Origin: DASTQL01 sp035462375
Lineage (GTDB): Bacteria; Actinomycetota; Actinomycetes; Jiangellales; Jiangellaceae
NCBI GenBank assembly: GCA_035462375.1
Contig: DATHUJ010000077.1
Coordinates: forward strand, 1-43,730
DNA: 43,730 bases
Direction: 5' to 3'
This document shows, piece by piece, positions 16,741 through 25,000 of the stretch. The notes beneath the pieces were generated by a model. It was not told the DNA's origin. It did not search any database and was given only the letters and a program-made list of their open reading frames with translations. Both the position numbers and the translations under genes were made by a program. The stretch's first letter is position 1. Each line of letters starts with the position of its first letter.

Positions 16741-17757
16741 GTGCTCATCACCCAGCGTCCGACCCTCTCCGAGGAGCAGGTCGACGACACCCGCAGCAGG
16801 TTCATCATCGAGCCGCTGGAGCCAGGCTTCGGCTACACGCTCGGCAACTCGCTGCGGCGCACCCTGCTCTCCTCCATCCCCGGCGCGGCCACGACCTCGA
16901 TCCGCGTCGACGGTGTCCTGCACGAGTTCACCACCGTCGCGGGGGTCAAGGAGGACGTCACCGACATCATCCTCAACCTCAAGGAGCTGGTCGTCTCCAG
17001 CGAGCACGACGAGCCGGTGACCATGTACCTGCGCAAGCAGGGGCCCGGCACCGTCACGGCCGCCGACATCGCGCCCCCGGCCGGCGTCGAGGTGCACAAC
17101 CCCGACCTGCACATCGCCACGCTCAACGGCAAGGGCAAGCTGGAGATGGAGCTGACGGTCGAGCGTGGCCGCGGCTACGTGTCGGCGGTGCAGAACAAGC
17201 GTGCCGACGCCGAGATCGGCCGGATCCCGGTCGACTCGATCTACTCGCCGGTGCTCAAGGTCACCTACAAGGTGGAGGCCACCCGGGTCGAGGGTCGGAC
17301 CGACTTCGACAAGCTCGTCGTCGACGTGGAGACCAAGCCCTCGATGCGCCCGCGGGACGCGGTCGCCTCCGCCGGGACCACGCTGGTCGAGCTCTTCGGC
17401 CTGGCGCGCGAGCTCAACGTCGACGCCGAGGGCATCGAGATCGGCCCGTCGCCGGTCGACGCCCAGCTCGCCGCCGACCTGGCGCTGCCGATCGAGGACC
17501 TGCAGCTGACCGTGCGGTCCTACAACTGCCTCAAGCGCGAGGGCATCCACTCGGTGGGGGAGCTCATCTCGCGCAGCGAGGCCGACCTGCTCGACATCCG
17601 CAACTTCGGGCAGAAGTCCATCGACGAGGTCAAGGCCAAGCTCGTGACGATGGGCCTCGCACTCAAGGACAGCGCGCCGGGCTTCGACCCCACGGCCGTC
17701 GTGGCCGACTACGGTGACGACGCCGACCAGTCCTACGCCGAGGACGAGCAGTACTGA
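16741..17757 (+). CDS. rpoA: RNA polymerase alpha subunit
   Basis: Assembles the polymerase core and contacts activators and UP elements. The 338-residue product has the N-terminal dimerisation domain (residues 1-230, with FGYTLGNSLRRTLLSSIPGAA) and a C-terminal DNA-binding domain from about residue 250, with NCLKREGIHSVGELISRSE and IRNFGQKSIDEVKAKL. The acidic tail ends DDADQSYAEDEQY. GTG start with GGAAAGGAAG at 16728-16737 upstream. Position between rpsD and rplQ is universal. Confidence 0.98.
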   Translation: MLITQRPTLSEEQVDDTRSRFIIEPLEPGFGYTLGNSLRRTLLSSIPGAATTSIRVDGVLHEFTTVAGVKEDVTDIILNLKELVVSSEHDEPVTMYLRKQGPGTVTAADIAPPAGVEVHNPDLHIATLNGKGKLEMELTVERGRGYVSAVQNKRADAEIGRIPVDSIYSPVLKVTYKVEATRVEGRTDFDKLVVDVETKPSMRPRDAVASAGTTLVELFGLARELNVDAEGIEIGPSPVDAQLAADLALPIEDLQLTVRSYNCLKREGIHSVGELISRSEADLLDIRNFGQKSIDEVKAKLVTMGLALKDSAPGFDPTAVVADYGDDADQSYAEDEQY

Positions 17758-17773
17758 CCCGTACGGGGAATGC

Positions 17774-17794
17774 GCCCCCTCTCGCGACGGGGGC
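17774..17794 (+). other. Small rpoA-rplQ hairpin
   Basis: GCCCCC (17774-17779) and GGGGGC (17789-17794) with a 9-nt loop lie in the 58-nt rpoA-rplQ gap. It may tune relative expression of the two genes, but this is weak evidence. Confidence 0.3.
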
Positions 17795-17815
17795 CGGACC
17801 ACAGGAGACATCGAC

Positions 17816-18475
17816 ATGCCCACGCCCACGAAGGGTGCCCGCCTGGGTGGCTCGCCGGCGCACCAGAAGGCGATGCTGGCCAACCTCGCCACGGCCTTGT
17901 TCGTGCACGGCCGGATCACCACCACCGAGGCCAAGGCCCGCCGGCTGCGCCCGGTGGCCGAACGGCTGATCACCAAGGCCAAGCGAGGGGACCTGCACGC
18001 CCGCCGCCAGGTGCTCTCCACGATCCGGGACAGGGGCGTCGTGCACGTCCTCTTCACCGAGATCGGCCCCCGCTACGAGAACCGCAACGGCGGGTACACC
18101 CGCATCGTCAAGATCGGGCCGCGTAAGGGGGACAACGCGCCCATGGCCGTGATCGAGCTGGTCGAGCCACTGGCCGAGCAGGTCGTCGCCGAGGCCACCG
18201 GCGCCACCCGCCGGGCCGCCGCGGAGCGCGCGGTCGACCGGAGCGCGAGCGACGCGGCTGCCGCCACCGCTGCCGCTGAGCAGGCCGCCGAGGAGGCTCG
18301 TGGGGCTGCCGAGTCCGGCGACGCCGAGACCGCCGTGGACGCCGCCACCGAGGCGGAGCTCTCCGCCGAGGAGGCCGGCACCGTCGAGGCGGCAGCGGCC
18401 GCCGAGGAGGCTGAGGACGCCGCCACGGACGCTGTCGATCAGGCGGCCGAGGCCGGCGAGGAGCCCAGGGCCTGA
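17816..18475 (+). CDS. rplQ: 50S ribosomal protein L17 with long acidic tail
   Basis: bL17, at the tunnel-exit side of the large subunit. Residues 1-120 are the conserved fold (PTPTKGARLGGSPAHQKAM, ANLATALFVHGRITTTEAKA, NGGYTRIVKIGPRKGDNAPM). From about residue 130 to 219 there is an Ala/Glu-rich, probably helical or disordered tail, nearly doubling the length compared with the 116-127 residues of most bacterial L17 proteins. Long tails of this type are known in Actinobacteria; their role is not known to me. CAGGAG at 17802-17807 is the likely ribosome binding site. Confidence 0.97.
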   Translation: MPTPTKGARLGGSPAHQKAMLANLATALFVHGRITTTEAKARRLRPVAERLITKAKRGDLHARRQVLSTIRDRGVVHVLFTEIGPRYENRNGGYTRIVKIGPRKGDNAPMAVIELVEPLAEQVVAEATGATRRAAAERAVDRSASDAAAATAAAEQAAEEARGAAESGDAETAVDAATEAELSAEEAGTVEAAAAAEEAEDAATDAVDQAAEAGEEPRA

Positions 18476-18489
18476 GTCCCGCCCCTGTC

Positions 18490-19365
18490 GTGACACCGCA
18501 CGAGCCCGCCCCTGCTGGGGGCGGGCTCGTGCGCGTCCGGCTGGACCTCGGCTACGACGGCACGGGCTTCGCCGGGTGGGCCAGCCAGCCCGGGCTGCGC
18601 ACCGTCCAGGGGATCCTGGGGGAGGCTCTGGGTCGGGTGCTCCGGCTCGAGCCCCCGCCCGGGCTCACCGTTGCGGGCCGCACGGACGCGGGCGTCCACG
18701 CGCGTGGTCAGGTCTGCCACCTCGACGTCCCCGAGCCGGCCTGGCACGCCCTGCCGGGGCGCTCCGGCAGGGCACCCGGAGCCGCCCTCGTCCACCGGCT
18801 GGCGGGCGTGCTGCCCCCCGACGTCCGGGTGCGTGCGGCCGCGGTCGCGCCGACCGGCTTCGACGCACGCTTCTCCGCGGTCCGGCGGCGCTACGCCTAC
18901 CGGGTGTCCGACGCCCCGTGGGGGGTGGATCCGCTCCGCCGGCTGGACGTGCTGGCCCACCGACGGCCGCTGGACGCCGTCGCCATGGACGCGGCCTGTG
19001 CCGGGCTCCTGGGGGAGCACGACTTCGCCGCGTACTGCCGGCCCCGTCCCGGGGCCAGCACAGTGCGGTGCCTGCAGGAGCTGAGCTGGACGCGCGAGGC
19101 CGACGGCCTGCTGGTGGCGACCGTGGTGGCCGACGCCTTCTGCCACCACATGGTCCGGGCCCTCGTGGGTGCGCTGCTCGCCGTGGGCGAGGGGCGGCGG
19201 CGGGTCGGGTGGCCGGCGCAGGTGCTTCATGCCCGACGCCGGGACGGTGCGGTCACCGTGGCGCCGGCCCACGGGCTCACCCTCGAGGAGGTGGGCTACC
19301 CCGCCGAGGCCGAGCTGGCCGAGCGGGCGCGGGTGGCGCGGCGGAGTCGGGGGGACGTCCCGTGA
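18490..19365 (+). CDS. truA: tRNA pseudouridine(38-40) synthase
   Basis: Makes pseudouridine at positions 38-40 of tRNA anticodon arms. The product is 291 residues from the GTG at 18490. The N-terminal strand RVRLDLGYDGTGFAGWASQ and the catalytic AGRTDAGVHARGQV (Asp in GRTDAGVHA) are clear, as are RRYAYRV, HDFAAYCR and HHMVRALVGALLAVGEG near the end. An in-frame GTG at 18529 would remove 13 non-conserved residues and begin exactly at the conserved strand; the 15-bp hairpin covers the codons between. The true start may be 18529. Confidence 0.95.
   Translation: MTPHEPAPAGGGLVRVRLDLGYDGTGFAGWASQPGLRTVQGILGEALGRVLRLEPPPGLTVAGRTDAGVHARGQVCHLDVPEPAWHALPGRSGRAPGAALVHRLAGVLPPDVRVRAAAVAPTGFDARFSAVRRRYAYRVSDAPWGVDPLRRLDVLAHRRPLDAVAMDAACAGLLGEHDFAAYCRPRPGASTVRCLQELSWTREADGLLVATVVADAFCHHMVRALVGALLAVGEGRRRVGWPAQVLHARRRDGAVTVAPAHGLTLEEVGYPAEAELAERARVARRSRGDVP
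18498..18532 (+). terminator. Perfect 15-bp hairpin at the rplQ-truA junction
   Basis: Left arm 18498-18512 and right arm 18518-18532 (GCACGAGCCCGCCCC and its complement) pair without mismatch around TGCTG, 22 nt after the rplQ stop. This is where the alpha operon would end, yet it lies inside or immediately at the start of the truA reading frame. Terminator function is inferred from stability and position. Confidence 0.7.
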
Positions 19366-19585
19366 TCGCGCCCGTGCGCCACCGAGACGCTGGGGTCGCG
19401 GCGCCGACGGGCACCAGGCGTCTCGTGATCGGCTGGTGCCGGGGCGGTCTGCTGACGTTGTCGTGCTCATGAGCGCCGCCGGGTCTCTTGATCGGCCGGG
19501 CACCGGCGGATCATGAGGCGTGACGGGCCGCACCCCTACGGGTCGCTTGGTCCTCGCGGAGGAGCCACCGACCGCCCCGTCGACG
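19366..19585 (+). other. Non-coding region with nested inverted repeats
   Basis: No gene is seen here. GAGACGCTGG (19384-19393) and the near-complement CCAGGCGTCTC (19414-19424) can pair across a 20-nt interval. GGCACCAG (19410-19417) and CTGGTGCC (19433-19440) form an overlapping alternative stem. TGATC/GATCA (19489-19493 with 19509-19513) encloses a CCGG/CCGG stem. The first two stems share bases and so are mutually exclusive, resembling a terminator/antiterminator pair, but nothing downstream suggests what would be sensed. Confidence 0.35.
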
Positions 19586-19591
19586 TAGCGT
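19586..19591 (+). promoter_or_regulatory. -10 hexamer for a leaderless transcript
   Basis: TAGCGT ends 7 nt before the GTG at 19599, so transcription would start at or next to the start codon. No clear -35 is seen. The same spacing recurs before several other genes here. Confidence 0.5.
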
Positions 19592-19598
19592 GGGGGGC

Positions 19599-20015
19599 GT
19601 GAACATCTCGCTGCTCGCCTGCCTCCTGCTCACCCTCGTCGGGCTGGTGCTCACGGTGCCTGTCGCGCGGAGACGGGGCCCGCGGGCGGCGGTCCGGCTG
19701 GCGGCGTGGGCCCTCGTGCCGACCGCGTTGTGGCTCACCGGCCTCATCAGGCTGCTGGAGACCCTGGTGGAGACCTCGGTGTCCTTCGCGGTCGGGCTGG
19801 TCTTCTCGCCGCTGGTCTGGGCGGGTGTGGGGCTCTTCGCGGTCACCGCCGTGCTCCTCGTGGTCGCCCGCCGACTGCCCGGCCGGCCGGTCCCCGCACC
19901 CACGGACCGGGAGATCCAGGACCGCGGGAAGCCCCCGGCGGTGTCGGGGCGGCAGCAGGTCGACGCCGAGATGGCGGAGATCGAGGAGCTGCTGCGGCGC
20001 CGCGGCATCACCTGA
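19599..20015 (+). CDS. Small membrane protein of unknown function
   Basis: I do not recognise the family. The 138-residue product has three hydrophobic segments (about residues 3-24, 34-55 and 63-93), then a hydrophilic tail with PTDREIQDRGKPP and a short acidic helix ending EIEELLRRRGIT, probably cytoplasmic. GTG at 19599 was chosen because a -10 hexamer sits 7 nt upstream; GTG at 19590 would add three residues. It stands alone between truA and an ABC-F gene on the same strand. Composition matches its neighbours. Confidence 0.75.
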   Translation: MNISLLACLLLTLVGLVLTVPVARRRGPRAAVRLAAWALVPTALWLTGLIRLLETLVETSVSFAVGLVFSPLVWAGVGLFAVTAVLLVVARRLPGRPVPAPTDREIQDRGKPPAVSGRQQVDAEMAEIEELLRRRGIT

Positions 20016-20176
20016 CCGCCCACGATCCGGTCGTGAGACACGACAGCGGTCGCCCTGGACGATCAGGAGTGGTCGTCCTGGCCCGCCCGGGCGCGCTCTT
20101 GGTACGGCCCGGGAGTGTGCCCCCTGTGATCGTGGTGGAAGCCGGATAACCGCTCGTCGGGCCCTGAAGGTCCCGG

Positions 20177-20182
20177 CAGACT
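20177..20182 (+). promoter_or_regulatory. -10 hexamer before the ABC-F gene
   Basis: CAGACT ends 6 nt before the ATG at 20189, the leaderless arrangement. Upstream in the 173-nt gap lie GTCGTG/CACGAC (20030-20035 with 20039-20044) and a GGACGA/TCGTCC pair, which may terminate the preceding gene. Confidence 0.45.
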
Positions 20183-20188
20183 GGCGGC

Positions 20189-21868
20189 ATGGGCCACGTC
20201 GACGTCAACAGCGTCTCGTTCGCGCTCCCCGACGGCCGGCCCCTGCTCGCCGACGTCTCCTTCAGGGTCGGTGACGGGGCCAAGGTCGCGCTCGTCGGGG
20301 CCAACGGCAGCGGCAAGACAACCCTGCTACGGATCGTCACCGGCGACCTGGACGCCGACGAGGGCTCGGTCACGCGCACCGGCGGGCTCGGCGTGATGCG
20401 TCAGCTCGTGGCCGGCCCGGGCGTCGTCACGGTGGCCGAGCTCCTCCTCTCCGTCGCGCCACCCGCCGTACGGGAGGCGGCTCGGGCCCTCGACCAGGCC
20501 GAGCTGGCCATGATGCAGCACGACGACGAGCCCACCCAGATGCGTTACGCGCAGGCCCTCGTCGACTGGTCCGACGCCGGCGGCCACGACGCCGAGGTGC
20601 TCTGGGACGTCTGCACCACGGCGGCACTGGGTACCCCGTACGAGCGGTGCCGCTGGCGTGAGGTGCGCACGCTCTCGGGCGGTGAGCAGAAGCGGCTGGT
20701 CCTCGAGGCGCTGCTGCGCGGCCCCGACGAGGTCCTGCTGCTCGACGAGCCGGACAACTTCCTCGACGTGCCGGCCAAGCGTTGGCTGGAGGAGCGTCTG
20801 GTCGAGACACCCAAGACCGTGCTGTACGTGAGCCACGACCGCGAGCTGCTGGCGCGGACGGCGACCCGCGTCGTGACCCTCGAGCTCGGCGCCGCCGGCA
20901 ACACAGCCTGGGTCCACGGTGGCGGCTTCACCAGCTATCACGACGCGCGGCGGGACCGCTTCGCCCGGCTGGAGGAGCTGCGGCGCCGGTGGGACGAGGA
21001 GCACGCCAAGCTCAAGCAGTTCGTGCTCGCGATGAAGCAGAAGGCCACCTACAACGACGGCATGGCCTCCCGTTACCAGGCCGCCCTGACCCGGCTGCGC
21101 CGCTTCGAGGAGGCCGGCCCGCCGCAGGCCGTACCGCGCGAGCAGGATGTCCGGATGCGCCTAGCCGGCGGTCGTACGGGAAAGCGTGCGGTGGTCTGCG
21201 AGCGGCTGGAGCTCACCGGGTTGATGAGGCCCTTCGACCTGGAGGTCTGGTACGGGGAGCGGGTGGCGGTGCTGGGCTCGAACGGCTCGGGCAAGTCGCA
21301 CCTGCTTCGGCTGCTCGCGCGGGGTGGCAGCGACCCGGACGCCGAGCACCGGCCGGTGGACGACCTGCCGGTGCCACCGGTCGAGCACACCGGGGTGGCG
21401 CGGCTGGGAGCGCGGGTCCGACCAGGGTGGTTCGCGCAGACGCACGAGCACCCCGAACTGGTCGGCCGGACCCTGCTGGAGGTGCTGCACCGCGGAGACG
21501 GTCACCGGCAGGGGATGCCTCGTGAGCAGGCCTCACGCGTGCTCGACCGGTACGAACTGGCGCGCGCGGCCGAGCAGACCTTCGAGTCCTTGTCGGGCGG
21601 GCAGCAGGCGCGGTTCCAGATCTTGCTGCTCGAGCTGTCGGGGGCCACGCTGCTGCTGCTCGACGAGCCGACCGACAACCTGGACCTGGTCTCGGCCGAG
21701 GCGCTCGAGGACGGGCTGGCGGGCTTCGAGGGAACGGTCCTCGCGGTGACGCACGACCGGTGGTTCGCGCGGGGGTTCGACCGGTTCCTGGTGCTGGGTG
21801 CCGACGGGGAGGTCTACGAGAGCGACGTCCCGGTCTGGGACGAGGGGCGGGTGCAGCGGGCACGGTGA
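20189..21868 (+). CDS. ABC-F family ATPase
   Basis: Soluble protein with two ABC ATPase domains and no membrane segment, so ribosome-associated ABC-F type and not a transporter. The 559-residue product has Walker A GANGSGKTT (residues 37-45), signature LSGGEQKR and Walker B LLLDEPDNFLD in domain 1. Domain 2, from about residue 340, has GSNGSGKS, LSGGQQAR and LLLDEPTDNLD. The linker, rich in Arg and Lys (ATYNDGMASRYQAALTRLRR), is the part that reaches toward the tRNA in this family. Members act as translation factors or give resistance to ribosome-targeting antibiotics; the sequence alone does not decide which. Confidence 0.93.
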   Translation: MGHVDVNSVSFALPDGRPLLADVSFRVGDGAKVALVGANGSGKTTLLRIVTGDLDADEGSVTRTGGLGVMRQLVAGPGVVTVAELLLSVAPPAVREAARALDQAELAMMQHDDEPTQMRYAQALVDWSDAGGHDAEVLWDVCTTAALGTPYERCRWREVRTLSGGEQKRLVLEALLRGPDEVLLLDEPDNFLDVPAKRWLEERLVETPKTVLYVSHDRELLARTATRVVTLELGAAGNTAWVHGGGFTSYHDARRDRFARLEELRRRWDEEHAKLKQFVLAMKQKATYNDGMASRYQAALTRLRRFEEAGPPQAVPREQDVRMRLAGGRTGKRAVVCERLELTGLMRPFDLEVWYGERVAVLGSNGSGKSHLLRLLARGGSDPDAEHRPVDDLPVPPVEHTGVARLGARVRPGWFAQTHEHPELVGRTLLEVLHRGDGHRQGMPREQASRVLDRYELARAAEQTFESLSGGQQARFQILLLELSGATLLLLDEPTDNLDLVSAEALEDGLAGFEGTVLAVTHDRWFARGFDRFLVLGADGEVYESDVPVWDEGRVQRAR

Positions 21869-21934
21869 CCGCGACCGTCGTACCGGGCCCGTGATGGGCG
21901 GGTGACGGAGGCGTCCGCAATCCGTTGCGAAGGG

Positions 21935-21967
21935 TTGTCAGGTTCTTGCGGATGTGACTAGGGTCAC
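21935..21967 (+). promoter_or_regulatory. Amylase promoter with CRP-like operator over the -10
   Basis: TTGTCA (21935-21940), an 18-nt spacer and TAGGGT (21959-21964) form a good housekeeping promoter 40 nt before the coding start. TGTGA-N6-TCACG at 21953-21968 matches the CRP/GlxR half-site pattern (TGTGA-N6-TCACA) at nine of ten positions. It contains the perfect palindrome GTGAC-N4-GTCAC and covers the -10, a position that would repress. Regulation by a cAMP receptor protein is inferred. Confidence 0.65.
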
Positions 21968-22003
21968 GGGCGACCCGGTCCTTCCTGTCCTGAAGAGGCC
22001 CGC

Positions 22004-25000
22004 ATGCCCAGATCCTCCCGCGGAACCCGTGTCGCCCTCGCCGTCGGGGGCGTCGTCGCCCTCCTGGGGTCGTTGGTTGCGGCCGCGCCCGCCGCCGCCG
22101 ACCACACGCCCGGGCCGGAGCGGGTGACGTTGATGGGCGACCTGATGTCCGAGCTCGACTGCGCCGAAGACTGGGACGTCAACTGCGACCAGACCGACCT
22201 GGCCAAGGTGGACGGGTCCGAGACCCTCTTCGCCGGTACGTTCACGGTGCCTGCGGGCAACTACCTCTACAAGGTGCGCCTCAACGGGTCGTGGGACGAG
22301 AACTACGGGGACGCCACTTTCGGCCTGCCCGACGGCAACATCCCGCTCGCGCTCGGACAGCCGACGGCGCTCCGGTTCACCTACGACCACGCCACGCATC
22401 GGGTCTCGGTCGGTCCCGCGACCCCGGCCGGCGGTCTCGAGCCAGGTGACGCCCAGCTGGCTCGCGACAGCCTGCGCGAGGACCTGACCCGCGAGAACTT
22501 CTACTTCGTCATGGCGGACCGGTTCGAGAACGGCGACGAGGACAACGACACCGCCTTCATCGAGGGCACCAGGCTCGACCACGGCTTCGACCCGACGGAC
22601 CAGGCCTTCTTCCACGGAGGCGACATCCAGGGCCTGATCGACCGCATCGACTACATCCAGGGCCTGGGAACCACGGCGATCTGGATGACGCCGTCGTTCA
22701 AGAACAAGCCGGTCCAGGGGGAACCGGGCACCGAGTCGGCCGGCTACCACGGCTACTGGATCACCGACTTCACCCAGATCGACCCGCACCTCGGTACCAA
22801 CGAGGAGCTCAAGGCGCTCATCGACCTCGCCCACGACCGCGGGATGAAGGTGTTCTTCGACATCATCACCAACCACACGGCCGACGTCCTCGACTACCCC
22901 GACGAGGCGTACGACGAGCAGGGGCAGGTCCCGTACCGGACCAAGGCCGAGTTCCCGTACCTCGACGCCGAGGGCAACCCGTTCGACGACCGCGACTTCG
23001 CCTTCATCGGCGACGACTTCCCCGAGGTCGACGCGGCGGTCACCTTCCCGTACGAGCCGACCTTCCGCGACCCCGAGGACGCCAAGGTCAAGGTCCCGGA
23101 CTGGCTCAACGACCCGACCATGTACCACAACCGTGGGACCTCTACCTTCTCCGGCGAGAACAGTGAGTACGGGGACTTCCCGTCGGGCAACCGCTCGGCG
23201 CTCGACGACCTGTGGACCGAGCGTCCCGAGGTCGTCCAGGGCATGATCGACATCTACGAGACCTGGGTCGAGGATGTCGGTGTCGACGGCTTCCGCATAG
23301 ACACGGTCAAGCACGTGAACATGGAGTTCTGGCAGCAGTTCGGCCCGGCACTGCAGGGCTTCGCGGCCTCGGTCGGCAACGAGGACTTCTTCATGTTCGG
23401 TGAGGTCTTCGACGCCGACCCGCGGTTCATGTCGCAGTACACGACCGAGGGCCGGCTGCAGGCCACGGCCGACTTCGGCTTCCAGGGGAGCGGGGTCAAC
23501 TTCGCCAAGGGTTTCCCGACGTCGGAGCTGCGCGACTTCTACGCGCTCGACGACTACTACACGGACGCGGACTCCAACGCCTACTCGCTGCCGACCTTCC
23601 TCGGCAACCACGACATGGGTCGCGTCGGGAGCTTCCTCCGCCAGAACGACCAGGGCTGGGACGACGCGCAACTCCTCGAGCGCGACCGGCTCGGCCACTC
23701 CCTGATGTACCTGACCCGCGGCCAGCCGGTGGTCTACTACGGCGACGAGCAAGGGTTCTCGGCGCCACCCGACGTACCCGGCGGCATCGGCGACCAGCGC
23801 GCGCGGGAGGACATGTTCCCCAGTCAGGTCGAGCTGCACCAGTCGTACGACCTGATCGGGACGGACGCCACGGTGGCGGACGCCAACTTCGACACCGGGC
23901 ACCCGATGTACCAGCACATCGCGGACCTGGCCGAGCTGCGTGCCGACCACCCCGCCCTCGCCGACGGCGCACAGGTCCACCGCTTCGCCACCAACGGTCC
24001 GGGCATCTTCGCGTTCAGCCGGATCGACGCGCGGGAGCAGGTGGAGTACGTGGTCGCGGTCAACAACGCCGACACCGCCAGGACCGCGACCTTCGATACG
24101 TTCCAGCACCAGCGCAGCATGCTCATGGGTGCCTGGCCGTCGTCGGTCGAGCGCAAGCGGCTCAAGGCCGACGCCGAGGGCCGTGTCACAGTGACCGTGC
24201 CGGCCCTGTCGGCAGTGGTCTACAAGGCGAACACCAAGCTGCGACCGGACAAGGCGGCACCCGAGCCGGTCTTCACGGCCCCGGGCCAGACCGGGATCGT
24301 CAACGGCCGCGCCGAGGTCCGCGTCGCGGTCCCGGGTGACAGCTTCAACCAGGTGACCTTCGCCTGGCGGCCGGTCGGGACGGATGACTGGCAGGTGCTC
24401 GGAACGGACGACAACGCCCCGTACCGCGTCTTCCACGACGTCCGCGGGCTGCCGCAGGGCATGCCCGTGGAGTACCGCGCGATCGCCCGCGACCACGACG
24501 GCGACTTGGGGGTCGTCTCGACGAGCGCCGTGGTGGGCCGGCCGCAGCCCCCGGACGACCCGGGCGTGATTCTCGGGCCGATCACCCAGCCGGACGCGGT
24601 GTCGGTCCCCGGCAGCCACGGCAGCGAGATCGGCTGCGCCGCCGACTGGGACCCGCCGTGCGACGCCATCCAGCTGAGCCTGGACGACGACCTCGTCTGG
24701 AAGGGCACCTTCTCCCCGCAGGCCGGCCAGTACGCCTTCAAGGCCGCGATCAACCGGTCCTGGGACGAGAACTACGGTGCCGGTGCCCAGCGCAACGGGT
24801 CAGACATCTTCTATGACACCCCGGGCGGCGACGTGAGCTTCTACTTCGACTACCGGACGAAGTGGGTGACCAACGACCGGCTGGACCCGATCCTGGTCGC
24901 CGTCGGGGATTTCCAGTCCGAGCTCGGGTGCCTGACCGACGACGACGCCGAGTGCATGCGCTCGTGGTTGCAGGACCCGGATCGGGACGGCACGTACTCC

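Noticed and set aside
21938..24619. 893-residue open frame on the minus strand opposite the amylase
   Set aside because: Its sequence is Val/Arg/Gly/Asp-rich antisense translation of a real secreted enzyme with catalytic motifs on the plus strand; such shadows are expected at this GC content.
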